A stretch of DNA of 64,000 nucleotides from Heterohyrax brucei (GCA_028571685.1 CM053152.1:22886001-22950000); one strand, 5' to 3'; shown: positions 34,080 through 44,754, counted from the first letter of the stretch. Notes: generated by a model not told the origin, from the sequence alone. Translations and numbers: made by a program.

Positions 34080-35735
34080 ATGACTTCAGGAGGTATTTTC
34101 TGTTTAAGTTTTAAAGATTGTCTCAGGGCAATAGTTTCAGGAGTTCATCTACCCTCCATGACTCTAGAAAGTTTAGAGTCCACAAGAATTTGAAAATCTG
34201 TTCTTCATTTTCACCGTTTTGATCAAGCTTGTGCTGTGCATTCTTTGATCAGAATGTTCAGTAACGGCAGCTGGGCACCATCGGGTTCTTCTGGCCCCGT
34301 GACAAAGGAGGCAGCTGAACTCAAAAGCAGTTAACCACACATTCTACATCTTCCTACTATTCCTGATTCTCTTCATTCCTCTGTTGTTCTGGGTGAATAA
34401 GGACCAATTATGTCTTGGGTGGCCACTTGTAAGATTTTAAGATCCAAGAACTATAAAACAGACCAGGAGGTAGAACAGAAACACTAAACATGTTATTAGA
34501 CCAATTAACTGAAATATCCCATGAAATCATCACCCTAAACCTCCAAACTAAAGAACCAAATCCCCTGAGGTGTTAGGTTGTTAACAAAAGTAGCCTTAGC
34601 AGCTATTCGTTTGTTGTTGTTGTTGTAAATATATCTATCACACAACTTTTGCCAATTCAACTTTTTACAGATGTAAAACTTGTTTACAGCAGTTACTATG
34701 TTGGTTGTGCAACCCTTCACAGTAATCAATGCAATGCTTCTATCACTGTTAAGCCCTTTTCCCCCTCCTTTCTACCTTGGTAACCACTAATAAACTTTGA
34801 TCACCATACATTTGCTTTTTCTTCTCTTTTTATGTAAGTGAGTTCAGACAGTATTTGTCCTTTTGTGTTTGATTGATTCACCTCACTCAGCAAACTGTCC
34901 TCAAGTGCCATCCATACTGTCAAGAACTGCGTTTCTCCTACTAGTTGAGTAACATTCCATCGGATGTATGTACCGTATTTTGTTCACCCATTCATCTCTG
35001 GTTATGGGCAGTTACATTGTTTCCACCTTTTGGCTATTGTGAATAGTGCTGCAATGAACAAGTCTCTTTCTGAGTCTCTGCTTTCAAGTCTTAGAGTATA
35101 TTCCTAGAAGTAGAATTGCGGGTCACGTGGTAGTTACATTTTTAGTTTTTTAGGAACCACCTTGGTTTCCACAATAGCAGCACCATTTTGCATTCCTACC
35201 AGCAGTAGATCAGGGCTCCAATTTTTCCATGTGCTCACCAATGTTTGTTTTCTCTTTTTAAACCTGAGCGATCCTCGTGTGAGTAAAATGTTATCTCACT
35301 GTGGTTTTCATTTTCATCTCTCTGATGGCCAGTGATGCTGAGCATCTTTGCATGCGTTTGGCAGCCACTGGTACGTCCTCTCTGGTGAAATGTCTATTCA
35401 AGTCCTTTGCCCATTTTAGAACTGAGTTCTTTGTCTTTTTGTTGTTAAATTGTCAAAGTTTTGTATTTATTTTGCTTACTAGATTCTTGTCAGATGCATC
35501 GTTTCCGAACACAGTCTCCCAGTTGGTAGCTTGTGTTGTTACTTTTTTGGTAGTTTTTAATGAATGAAAGTTTTTGGTTTTGATAAGCTTCCATTTATTT
35601 ATCTTGTCTTTTCCTGTTTGTGCTTTTGTTATTATATTAGATAATCCCTTGTTGGAAACTAGGTCTGCCATCATCGCCCCTGCTTTTTATTCTGACAATT
35701 TTGTGGTTTCATTTGCATGCTCAGATAATAACTTT
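34080..35735 (-). mobile_element. Old L1: 3' UTR and 3' part of ORF2, antisense
   Basis: 3' UTR-like sequence at 34080-34800 (CATCGGGTTCTTCTGGCCC, GGTTGTGCAACCCTTCACAG). The antisense of a decayed ORF2 end follows at 34800-35735 (CACCTCACTCAGCAAACTGTC, GTTATGGGCAGTTACATTG, CTATTGTGAATAGTGCTGC, GTCAGATGCATCGTTTCC). No long frame survives. Confidence 0.75.
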
Positions 35736-36727
35736 TGAATTTGTTTTTGTGAGGCATAGATCCTCCACATTTATTCTTACAGTTAGAATTTTAAAGTGTG
35801 GTTCCACCACTCAGTTCTTAGTTTTCAGACAAAACATTGTCATTTCTGTTTCTAAAGAACCTACCCATAGAAGTAGATTCTTCAACTCAAATACCTTGCA
35901 GAGGGTCAGAACCACTGCACACGTTCAGTAAATATTTGTTAAATGATTAATGGCCAAATTGTCTGCTTCAGCATGATGAATTGTGAATTTTTTAATGACC
36001 TGTAAATTCCATATTCAGCTATGTAAGGATAGGAATATGATATACACATTCCCTATCTTCTTGTTCTTTATAGTTAAATACTGAGAGCAACCCTAACAGG
36101 CGGTGGGGGAGAAAGGGAAGATCACAGATTGGTATCTAGGGGGAGGTAAGGGGAGGGATTTGTTGCTAGGCAACCAACTTCATTCCAGTGATTGTTGACC
36201 CCAGTTCTGTAAAAGTCTCCTTTTCTGCCCTCCTCTTCCTCCTTCTCCTTCTCTCTTCATCTGATAGAATCAAGAAAAAAATACCCCCAGGATAGTGGGA
36301 GTTGAGGATGGGGAGTGTGCTGTTTACCCACAAAATAAATCTCATGCCTGGGGCAAAGCTAGGATTTAGTTCATAAAATGTATGTCACTGGTTGAATATA
36401 TTTCTCCCCTTTGGAAAGGCCAGGCTTGCATTAAGTTCATGTTAGAATATAATGCTTGTTCTCCAGTCATAGACTTAAACTGTTGAGATCTGGAAGGAAG
36501 ATACAGTGAGTATGTTTTTGAAAACAAATTGCTCTCTTGTGAGGAAGTCTTAACAGAATTTTGAATCACTTTGAGGCAGAGAGTGTTCAGGCTAGAAAAT
36601 GATGGGTTCTCTTTGAAATTCAAAATGTCTGTAGGGCATCCACATTAACATCCTGAATATGGGCTTGGAAAGAAGATGAATTCTGAAGTAAGGATTTAGA
36701 TTCTTAAATCTGCGTATCTTTTAGCCA
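35736..36727. other. Mostly unique DNA, nothing firmly recognised
   Basis: Only a short L2/MIR-like end at about 35915-35950 (GTTCAGTAAATATTTGTTAAATG). The minus frame 36623-36366 has no domain. Confidence 0.4.
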
Positions 36728-37115
36728 TAAAGTGCTGCTATCACAGAAATACCACAAGCTGGTGGCTTTTTCAGACAGAAATCTATTGTTTCAGTTTAGA
36801 AGGCTAGAAGTCTGAATTGAGCGTGCCAGTTCCAGGAGAAAGCTTTGCCTTCTCTCTGTGTCAGCTGCGGTGCTTCTGTCCCCTTGGTGCTTCTGAACCT
36901 GGCTAATCTTCATGTAGCTTGGCATCTCTCCTGCAGCTCTGCTTGTTTCCCTGCTTGTTTCAACTCCTTTATAGCTTAAAAAAGATGAACTCAAAATACA
37001 CCCTCCACTAATTGTACTTCATTAACGTAACAAAGACAACCATTCCCAGATGGAATTATAACCACAGGCATAGTGGTTGGGATTTTTCAGGAGGACACAG
37101 TTTAGTCCATAACAG
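36728..37115 (-). mobile_element. Older MaLR/MLT1-like LTR, antisense
   Basis: Starts AAGTGCTGCTATCACAGAAATACCAC and ends GGACACAGTTTAGTCCATAACAG. Same ends as the younger LTR family here, but shorter and much more diverged. Confidence 0.65.
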
Positions 37116-37194
37116 CATGTGGGTGGTGGCTGAGGCAAAGGAAATCAGTGAACTTACCATCAAGTGTCTATTATAAGAAAGGAGGAAGGCCATG

Positions 37195-37570
37195 GTGCTC
37201 AAACTTTGTCGTACAATACCAACTGCTGTCAAGTCGATTTTGACTCATATGAAGCCTACAAGACAAAGTAGAACTACCCCATAGAGTTTCCAAGGCATGC
37301 CTGATGGATAAGCACTGCCAACCTTTTGGTTAGCAACTGTAGCACTTAACCACTATTATCTCTGGGTTTCCTGTTGTGATTAGGATCACTTGAACTTTGT
37401 TGTACACTGGAATCACATGAGAATTAATACTGTTAAAAAAAGGTTTTTTTGGTTGTTTGTTTAAGCCTTTGCTTGATCAATTAAAATTGGAATCTGGAGC
37501 TGGACATAGGCATTCATAGTTTTAAAAACTCTGTAGGTGATTCCAAAGTATAGCCACTTTTAAGGACTAG
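37195..37570 (+). mobile_element. hAT-Charlie (MER5A/MER20-type) remnant split by a SINE
   Basis: GTGCTCAAACTTTGTCGTACA resumes after the SINE as AACTTTGTTGTACACTGGAATCACATGAGAA, then AATTGGAATCTGGAGCTGG and GTAGGTGATTCCAAAG. A non-autonomous DNA transposon with no coding content. Exact subfamily not assigned. Confidence 0.55.
37216..37392 (-). repeat. AfroSINE copy with TSD
   Basis: Antisense copy with a 14-bp TSD differing at one base: AACTTTGTCGTACA (37202-37215) and AACTTTGTTGTACA (37393-37406). Confidence 0.9.
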
Positions 37571-37580
37571 TGCTCTAGAT

Positions 37581-37798
37581 CAAAAAAAACAGACCAAACC
37601 CATTACCACTGAGTTGATTCTGACTCATAGCAACCCTATAAGACAGAGTAGAACTGCCTTACAGGGTTTTCTAGGCTATCATCTTTACAGAAACCAAGTG
37701 CCACATTTTCCTCTACCGCAGTGCAGCCGATGGGTTCAAGCTCTCAGACCTTTTGGTTAGCACCAGGGCACTTAACAACTGGGCCACCGGGGTTCCCT
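37581..37798 (-). repeat. AfroSINE, long variant, with TSD
   Basis: Antisense; A-run then ACCAAACCCATTACCACTGAG, ending GGGCCACCGGGGTTCC. The 11-bp TSD GTGCTCTAGAT is exact at 37570-37580 and 37799-37809. Confidence 0.93.
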
Positions 37799-37814
37799 GT
37801 GCTCTAGATAGTAT

Positions 37815-38262
37815 GTCTCTAAAGTAGGGTCTTGCCAGGATCATTTGAAAAGCTTGTTAGACACAAATTTCTGGACCCAAGAATTTGCATGTCTGTCAAG
37901 TTCCCAGATGATGCTGATGCTTCTGGTCCCAGGCCTATACTTTGAGAACCTCTGGTTAGGACAGTGCTTCTCAAACTTTAAAGCAAATACAAGTTGCCTG
38001 GGAGGTCTTGCTAAAATGCAAATTCTGAACCCATGGGTCTTGGTGGGATGTGACATTCTGTACCTCTGATGAAACCCCAGGAATCTTGGTGGCTTACTGG
38101 CTAAGCACTACCGCTATTAACCAAAACGTTAGCAGTTTGAATCCACCAGGCACTCCTTAGAAATTCTATAAGGCAATTCAACTCTGTCCTATAGGGTTAC
38201 TATCAGTCAGAAATAACCTAAAGACAAGGGATTTGCTCTGGTTTTTTAGCAGGCTCTCAGGT
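37815..38262. mobile_element. Two hAT-Charlie (MER5A/MER20-type) remnants, head to head
   Basis: 37815-37965 reads CTTGTTAGACACAAATTTC, AGAATTTGCATGTC, CCCAGATGATGCTGATGC, ACTTTGAGAACC. 37968-38078 begins CAGTGCTTCTCAAACTTTAAAG and resumes at 38240-38262 after a SINE (CAGGCTCTCAGGTAATGC). Both are old and non-coding. Confidence 0.65.
38079..38236 (+). repeat. AfroSINE copy
   Basis: Sense; GGAATCTTGGTGGCTTACTGG to GGGTTACTATCAGTCAGAAATAACC. It splits the second hAT-Charlie remnant. Confidence 0.85.
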
Positions 38263-38816
38263 AATGCTTACTCTTCCCTTTGCACACATTCCCTTGAACA
38301 TTAGAATCTGAGAAGTTTGGGGCTGGGAGCAGAGACTCAGTGTGTAAGTGGTTGCTGAAGTCAGAACAGTGGATGAGGTCACTGTGGAGGGTTTATAGTG
38401 AGTACAGAAGAGGGCTGAGGACTAGCTGGGGGAAGTGCCACCTCTTCAAGGGAAAGAATAGTGTTAAGGATGCCAACAGGGAATAATCAGTGAGTGACAG
38501 ATGTTTAGGGGAAAGAGGGGACAGAAATCACAAAGTTTTGAGAAGGAAGTGGGAAGAGGTCAAATGCCAAAAAAGGGTCAAGGAAGTTCAGCAGACAGTG
38601 TTCACTGGGTTAAACTCAAGTTAGCCACCAGTGACCTTGACTTCAGGGAGTCAATGTGTTCTTCTGTGCTGCGTCCTGTGTTCCTGGAGTGATGGGGCCA
38701 GGTTTGACTAGCTTGGTCAAACCATTTAACTTCTGTGGGTCTCTGTTTGCTCTTCTATAAATTAGGGTTGATAACAGCAACTTCATTAGCCGGCTATTCT
38801 GAGAGTTACTAACGAT
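38263..38816. other. Unique DNA with a MIR remnant
   Basis: MIR-like core at about 38705-38815 (CTAGCTTGGTCAAACCATTTAAC, GGGTCTCTGTTTGCTCTTCTA, TTAGGGTTGATAACAGCAAC). The remainder is unrecognised. Confidence 0.5.
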
Positions 38817-39027
38817 AGTCAGTGGCACAAATGGTTGACTTTGACTACTAATCTAAAGGTTGACGGTTTGAACCAATCTAGTGGCACTTTGGAAGAAAGG
38901 CCTAATGATCTGCTTTCCTAAGGATTACTGCCAAGAAAACCCTGTGGAGCTGTTGTACTCTGTAACACCTGGGGTTGCCGTGTGTCAGAGTTGACCCTAT
39001 GACAATGGATTTAGTTTGGTTTGATCT
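38817..39027 (+). repeat. AfroSINE, long variant
   Basis: Sense; AGTGGCACAAATGGTTGAC to GACCCTATGACAATGGATTTAG plus a T-rich end; has the AGGCCTAATGATCTGCTTTCC central block. Confidence 0.88.
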
Positions 39028-39655
39028 CGTTAGTGTTTCCACCCCTAGTTTTTTGCTTCTGTCTCCTCCCTTCCCCAAGGTTCACTCTAAGAGCTCAACT
39101 GTCAGTCTCCTGTCTCACATATAATCTCATCCTCTTTCTGTAAATTCCTTTGTTTTTAAGCTTTCTGCAAAAACTTTATTCTGATGTAGAATGGACCGTA
39201 ATGGGAGAGCACCAGAGTGTCTCTCATCCCATAATCACCAGATCTCTCTGCAGAGCACATATCCACCATACCTCAACCTCATCAGTCCCTCTAACTATGA
39301 CTTATATTTTCTAAAAGTTGAGGTGACAAATTAGATAAATGTCTTTCATGTCCTTTGAGTGATACTGATGTGGAGATGTTCAAGCAGCCCTCTCAACCTC
39401 TACACAGACAGGATGCACGGTTTCTAGGAAACCAACAATAAGTGTCAACCACACCTAGCAGGAAAATGCTCCCAACCAGAAGCACTGCAATTATATTCAG
39501 AAGAATTTCTGGCTGCTGTTCAATTATCATCTTTCAAAAATTCAATTCAGCAAATATTTATTGAGCGTGTACGTGCAAAGAACTTTCAGAGTACAGATCC
39601 CATCATGTCATTCCTCAGCTTAAAAGCATTTTGTGGCCTACACCTTCCCCTGCTT

Positions 39656-39689
<34 letters not shown>

Positions 39690-39721
39690 GAAGTCAAACC
39701 TTACAAATACAACCCACAAAA
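39028..39721. other. Mostly unique DNA with a CA microsatellite
   Basis: (CA)n at 39659-39687. An L2/MIR-like end at about 39540-39600 (CAGCAAATATTTATTGAGCG). Nothing else recognised. Confidence 0.5.
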
Positions 39722-39753
39722 TCACCGGTTGATGTCAAATCCATTCCAAGTCA

Positions 39754-40075
39754 GGGCTGATTATCCAATAGGCAAGGTAAGCATGTAATAAAACTCATGT
39801 GATGTTACAGACTAGTTCACTACGGACTAGTAAATAAGCACAATTAAGCCCATGCTTACCTTGCTTACTGGGTCATCTGCCCATTGAGGATTGTAAATTT
39901 GAAAAGAGGCTTTGATTCTGTATGACGGTGCCTGTGGGGTTGGGAGAGAGACAGATGCCAGCATACCTAGCAAATGAAGTCTTTTATGTGGTGAAAAATG
40001 TGAAATCATTCACTATAGATGATCTGGTAAGCAAGATAAACACCATGCTTACCTTGCCTATTGGATAATCTGCCC
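39754..40075. repeat. Foldback repeat with perfect 27-bp inverted arms
   Basis: The arms 39759-39785 and 40044-40070 are perfect reverse complements (left begins GATTATCCAATAGG). They extend to 32 bp with one mismatch (39754-39785, 40044-40075). A third, diverged arm copy lies inside at 39851-39882, and 39820-39882 is a direct repeat of about 40008-40075. Non-coding, 322 bp. It sits in a SINE and is flanked by CCATTCCAAGTCA and CGATTCTGATTTA, which both resemble the SINE's CGATTCCGACTCA and so look like a decayed ~13-bp TSD. Confidence 0.7.
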
Positions 40076-40099
40076 CCGATTCTGATTTACGGTCGCATG

Positions 40100-40110
40100 A
40101 TGTGTGTCAG
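40100..40110 (+). repeat. TSD of the SINE-RTE fusion (left copy)
   Basis: ATGTGTGTCAG, matching ATGTATGTCAG at 42556-42566 with one difference. Nothing resembling it lies at the SINE-RTE junction near 40268. Confidence 0.75.
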
Positions 40111-42555
40111 GAAACCCTGGTGGCACAGTGGTTAATTGCTATGTCTGCCAAACAAAAGGTCAGCAGTTTGAATCTACCAAACACTCCTTGGAAACTCTAT
40201 GGAGCAGTTCTACTCTGTCCTATGAGCCTGAATTGACTCAACAGCAATGGATGTGATTTTTGGGTTTGATATGCATCACTTTGGACATGTTGTCACAAGG
40301 GATCAATCCCTGGAGAAGGATATTGTTTTAATCAGCTGGTACTGCTCTAACAGAGATACCACGACGTGGATGGCTTCAACAAAGAAAATTTATTCTTACA
40401 CAGTCTGAAGGCTACAAGTCTGAATTCAGAGTTTCTGCTCCAGGGGAAAGCTTTCCCCCTGTCGGCTCTGGAGGCAAATCCTTGTGTTGCATCAGTCTTT
40501 GGTCAGGGAGCATCTTGACACAGAAACTTTAGATCATGCTGTATTCCCAGTGCTGCTTTCTTGATAGTATGAGGTTCTCAATGTTCTGCTTGCTTCCCTT
40601 TCATTTCATCTCTCGTAATATAAAAGGATAAAGGGTAGTGCAAGCGACACTCCAGGGAAACTCCCTTTACACTGGTGCAGGAAGGTAACCTTAGGGATTT
40701 ACAGTCCCACTCTAGCTGCCTTTAACCTAAAACATAGGAAAATGACAAAACAGAGGACAATCACAAAACAATGGGAATCATGGCCCAGCCAAATGGCTAC
40801 GCACATTTTTGGGGGGACACAGATCAGTTGATGGCACTCCACCCTTTGGCCCCCCAAAGTCACAGCTTTAAAACATGTAACATATTCATCTCATCATACC
40901 AAAAGTCATAGCAAAAATATGTTCATCCCATATGACAGAAGTCTTAAATCAGTTTCAAGTCCAAAATATAAAAACCCTTCTACATTGGTGAAACCTGGAA
41001 TACAAGCTATCTGCTTCCAAAGTACAATGGCAGAAGGAAGGCAAAATAGGAAACAAATAAGTCAACAAAACACATTACATTAGCTCTCAAATCTTTGAAA
41101 CTAATCCTCTGTCCTCTCAGACAATTTACACATTAGCTTTGGCCTCCAGACTCAAGGTATTGGCCACACTGTCTGGATTCTGAGTGGAGACCCTGGCCCT
41201 GTGCTACAACTCTGCCTTCTAGGCCCACTTGGGCAACAACTCTGACCCCTAGGCTTTAGGTACACCATAAGCCCAACTGAGGGTCAGTTCCACCCTTTCA
41301 ACCCCCCAAGGTCATGGCTATACCTTTTGAGACTGAGGCAGTTCGGTTTCTCACACTCTTTGTCTCTTCAACTTCTGCTTCCTATTACCTCATGACCTGG
41401 GCATCACTCCTGCATCTGCTGTGCAGGGGAAAGTGTTCCAAAGTTCTATAGCTTACCAATTCAAGTGCCCAGAGGCACTGCAAGCTGCCAGGAAGGCTCC
41501 TGCATACAGGCACTTATCTCTCTTGTTCCATGGGTCAGCAAACCTAGCTCCACTGGTTTAAGTACCTAGAGGCACTCCAATCCACCAGGAAACCTCTGTG
41601 TACAGGCATTCAGCTCCTTTGCTCCATGATTTGCCTCTAGCACTGCCTCAGGTTCTGCTGCTGCCACTGCTGCTGGTCCTCTGCTGTTATTTTTCACCAT
41701 CTGTGCTTTCTTCAGTGTCAACAGTTCTCCTCTGTTCCTTCTGAGACTTCTATCCATTCATAGTTTCAAAACCACTTCCACATTTAAGTATTTGTTAGAA
41801 CAGCACTCCACTCCCTCAGTACCAAATTCTGTTTTGGTCATCTGGTACTGCTGTAGTAGAAATACCACAAAGTGGATGTCTTTAGCAAAGAAAAGTTTAT
41901 TTTCACACAGTCTAGTAGGCTACAGGTCCAAATTCAGAATGTTCACTTCAGGGGAAAGGATTTCCCTCTATTGGCTCAGGAGGAAGATCCCTGTGTCGCA
42001 TCAGTCTTTGGTCAGGAGCATCCTGGCACAGGAACCTCAAGTCTGAAAGACGCACTTTTCTCCCGGTGCTGCTTTCTTGGTGGTGAGAGGTTCCCAACTC
42101 TCTGCTTGCTTCCCTTTCCTTTTATCTCTTATAGAATAAAAGGATAAAAGGTGGTGCAAGCCATACTCCAAGAAAACCCCCTTTACAATGGAGCAGGGAG
42201 GAGACCTTAGGAAGGGATTTACAGTTCCACCTTAATCCTCTTTAACATACAGCAGAGGAAAATCACAAAATGGAGGACAATCATAAAGTATCGAGAATCA
42301 TGTCTCAACCAAACAGCTACACACAGTTTTGGGAGGACATAGTTCAATCCATGATGGACATCAAGCTTGGTAATGTCGTGGGTCAGAGAAAAACAGGAAG
42401 ACCCTCAACAAGATGGATTGACACAGTGGCTGCAAAAAAAGGTTTAAGCATAAATACGATTGCAGGCATGGCACAGGACTGTGTAGTATTTTGCTCTATC
42501 GTGCACAGGGTCCCTATGAGTTGGTAGTAACCTGGTGACACTTAACAAGAACAAC
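40111..42555 (+). mobile_element. SINE-RTE chimera (later split by an LTR element)
   Basis: A complete sense SINE (40111-40268, GAAACCCTGGTGGCACAGTGG to GATTTTTGGGTTTG) is joined directly to a 5'-truncated RTE 3' end (40269-40323 plus 42362-42555; protein remnant HFGHVVTRDQSLEKD, then IKLGNVVGQRKTGRPSTRWIDTVAA). One TSD pair brackets both. The RTE part is broken by the LTR element within the Asp-Ile codons after LEK. Confidence 0.7.
40324..42356 (-). mobile_element. Complete two-LTR non-autonomous MaLR-like element
   Basis: LTRs at 40324-40835 and 41830-42356, both antisense, flank about 1 kb of internal sequence (40836-41829) with no gag, pro or pol homology. The 5-bp TSD is GATAT at 40319-40323 and GACAT at 42357-42361; the uninterrupted RTE reads GGACATC here, which supports the duplication. 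Each LTR begins TGTTTTRRTCA on the plus strand. The 5' LTR carries the AATAAA-type signal on the minus strand. All small frames inside are chance. Confidence 0.85.
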
Positions 42556-42712
42556 ATGTATGTCAGAGTACAGCTGTGTGCTATGCGGTCTGCAATGGCT
42601 GATTTTTTGGAAATACATTGCCAGGACTTTCTCCTGAGGTGCTCTGGGTATATGCGAATCTCCAACCTTTCAGTTAGTCTAATTGTGCAACCTGGGGATG
42701 CCCTGGGCCACA

Positions 42713-42940
42713 AAGACAGCTTCATTTTACAACACCCACTATTCCAGCCTTACCTGCCTAACACTATCCCCACTTCACCCTATTGTTAATCCTGAAATCG
42801 CATCCTGTTCTTGGCTGGACGATGCTTTGCCACTCTTCAAAGCCCAACTTAAAATAGGCCATTAATTCCAGGCAGAATGAATTGCTCAGTCTTGTTCATT
42901 GATGATTCCAAGTTTGCATGCATTCATCCTACAAAGATTA
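42713..42940. other. Short unique stretch
   Basis: No family identified; a weak L2-like look at 42780-42865 is not enough to call. Confidence 0.3.
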
Positions 42941-42944
42941 TATG

Positions 42945-43125
42945 TCTTCTATGGCACTGTGGTTAAAGCAATCAATTATAAACCTAAAGGTCTCAGTTGT
43001 TTAAAGCCACAGCAGCTCCACAGGAGAAAGATGTGGCATTCTACTTCCATAGAGATGTACAGCCTTAGAAACCCTGTGGGGTTGCTATGAATCAGAATCA
43101 ACCTGAGGCAGTGGGCTTATGTACT
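42945..43125 (+). repeat. AfroSINE, long variant
   Basis: Sense; TATGGCACTGTGGTTAAAGC to TGAATCAGAATCAACCTGAGG, with the GAGAAAGATGTGGCATTC central block. Confidence 0.85.
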
Positions 43126-43564
43126 AAGCACATCTTTCCTTTTCCTTCTTTGTTTCTTTAAAGGGCACGATTGTTCTATGCCTGCCTCTGTCACATGGGT
43201 TTCCTGTTGGTGGCAAAGTTGTAGCAGCTGGTAATTCTTTTTATCTCACATTATGGCCCTTCCTTAATAAATACAGTGTTGAGAATTTTGAAATTTAAAA
43301 AGCAGCTAGTAGCTTTCCCAGGATGGTTTTTAAGAAATTATATAGGCTCTGTTACCCAAACACGGTTAACACAGCAATAAGAGATGTTTTCCTCTCTCTC
43401 AGGTTTTGTTTAAGTTTTACTAAATTTGGATGTTCCTACAAGGTCTCAACTCAGGAGAACAAGCACTGTTTGACGCTCGGTGTATAAAAAAGCTCATTCC
43501 TAGGAAATGAGTGTCTCTCCATAGGACACGACAGCCACCAAACCTGATAACAAAGACAGCTTCT
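43126..43564. other. Unique non-coding DNA, nothing recognised
   Basis: AT-rich, no feature recognised. Confidence 0.45.
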
Positions 43565-43800
43565 GTTGCTATTGTTTTTTGGTAAATATTTTATCGTGCT
43601 TTAAGTGACAGTTTACAACCCAAGTCAGTTTGCCATACAAAACCCCCTACACACATTGCTGTGCATCAGGGCTCCCATTAACATAGAGTCAGGATTTCAA
43701 CATATTGGAAAATCACATCAGATGACAAAATGGACAATCACACAGTACTGTGGCTTAGCCGAGTTGACAGATATTTTGGGGTGACACATCTCAATACACA
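43565..43800 (-). mobile_element. L1 3' end and truncated LTR piece, antisense
   Basis: 43570-43680 is an antisense L1 3' end (ATCGTGCTTTAAGTGACAG, AAGTCAGTTTGCCATAC). 43690-43800 matches the 5' end of the MaLR-like LTR in antisense (ACAAAATGGACAATCACACAG, TTTTGGGGTGACACATCTC). Confidence 0.6.
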
Positions 43801-44211
43801 ACACAGTGCAAGGTAGGAAGAGAGGGAGAAAAATACCCTGGCTTCTCACCCTGGTCTGACCAGTCTTTTGACAGCCTCTCTTGGCCATATCTACATGGAG
43901 CAAGAGGACAAGGGAACATGGGAAGTGTAGTTCCCTGAGATAATGGATGAGAGCAGGGTGACAGCAGACAGGAACATGTTATGAGACAGCTGTGCTCTTT
44001 AAAAAAAGGAAGAAAGATATGCTTCATACATGATCCCTGCCTTTGAGCCCCAGAGATAAAGCTTTGTCGTATCAAGCCCATACTTCTAATCTAGCCCTAT
44101 CAATTATTTATTAAGTTAACTAGATGTTGGGAAGGATATCCATCTCTTCACCAGAAGAGCTGATCAATGTGTGGGAAATGTCATTGTAGCTTAGTTTTAA
44201 AAATGATTATC
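43801..44211. other. Unique non-coding DNA, nothing recognised
   Basis: Two overlapping minus frames (43903-43718 and 44081-43791) have no domain or repeat match. Confidence 0.4.
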
Positions 44212-44250
44212 TGAGTCGGATCCGACTCGATGGCACTTGGCTTGGCTATC
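44212..44250 (+). repeat. Very short SINE/RTE 3' core fragment
   Basis: Only the end survives: the perfect 16-bp palindrome GAGTCGGATCCGACTC (44213-44228), followed by GATGGCACTTGG. Confidence 0.75.
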
Positions 44251-44326
44251 TGTGGGACAAATTAATAATTCTGTATTACAACTGTGTCTTTTACATTTCA
44301 AACATGGAATTTTTTTTTTTTTTTTT

Positions 44327-44535
44327 TTAAGGATCCCTGGGTGGCACAAGAGGAGTCTTTGTGGATCAGTTGTTAAATGCTCAGTTGCTGAAAAAAAGTT
44401 GGTGGTTCAAACCTACTAGCCACTCCTCAGGACAGAAATGACAATCTGCTTTCATAAAGATGTACAGCCTTGAAAATCCCATGCCAGCAATTGTACTCTG
44501 TTTCAGAGGGATAGAGTTGGAACACACTTGCAGGC
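44327..44535 (+). repeat. AfroSINE, long variant, with disrupted head
   Basis: Begins GGATCCCTGGGTGGCACAAG after a T-run (44309-44328); has GACAATCTGCTTTCATAAAG and a degenerate 3' core. Confidence 0.85.
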
Positions 44536-44579
44536 AAGGTTTGGGTTTTGTCAGTGGTGGTGTGTTCTGCTTTGTTTTG

Positions 44580-44745
44580 GGAGGAAAGCTGATGGCATAG
44601 TGCTTAAGAGTTATAGCTGCTAACCAAAAGGTCAGCAGTTTGAATCCTCGAGGTACTCCTTGGAAACCGTATGGGGCAGTTCTACTCTGTTCTATAGGAT
44701 TGCTATAAGTTTGAATCAACTTGATGGCAATGGGTTTGTTTTTCA
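44580..44745 (+). repeat. AfroSINE copy
   Basis: Sense; GCTGATGGCATAGTGCTTAAG to GAATCAACTTGATGGCAATGG plus T-rich tail. Confidence 0.9.
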
Positions 44746-44754
44746 GGGGGGTAT

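Larger units (their letters stand above)
39722..42712 (-). repeat. Long AfroSINE split into three parts by nested insertions
   Basis: One antisense long-type SINE can be followed through the locus. Part 1 is 39722-39753 (GGTTGATGTCAAATCCATTCC). Part 2 is 40076-40110 (CGATTCTGATTTACGGTCGC, ATGTGTGTCAG). Part 3 is 42556-42712 (ATGTATGTCAGAGTACAGC, AATGGCTGATTTTTTGGAAA, CTCCAACCTTTCAGTTAG). Removing the insertions restores the usual order of the SINE. It is therefore the oldest layer here. Confidence 0.75.

Noticed and set aside
36366-36623. 85-codon minus-strand frame
   Set aside because: No domain, no conserved motif and AT-rich unique flanks; most likely chance.
42270-42527. Plus-strand frame of 85 codons as a gene
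   Set aside because: It joins LTR sequence to the RTE C-terminal remnant (GRPSTRWIDTVAA); it is a product of the nested insertion.
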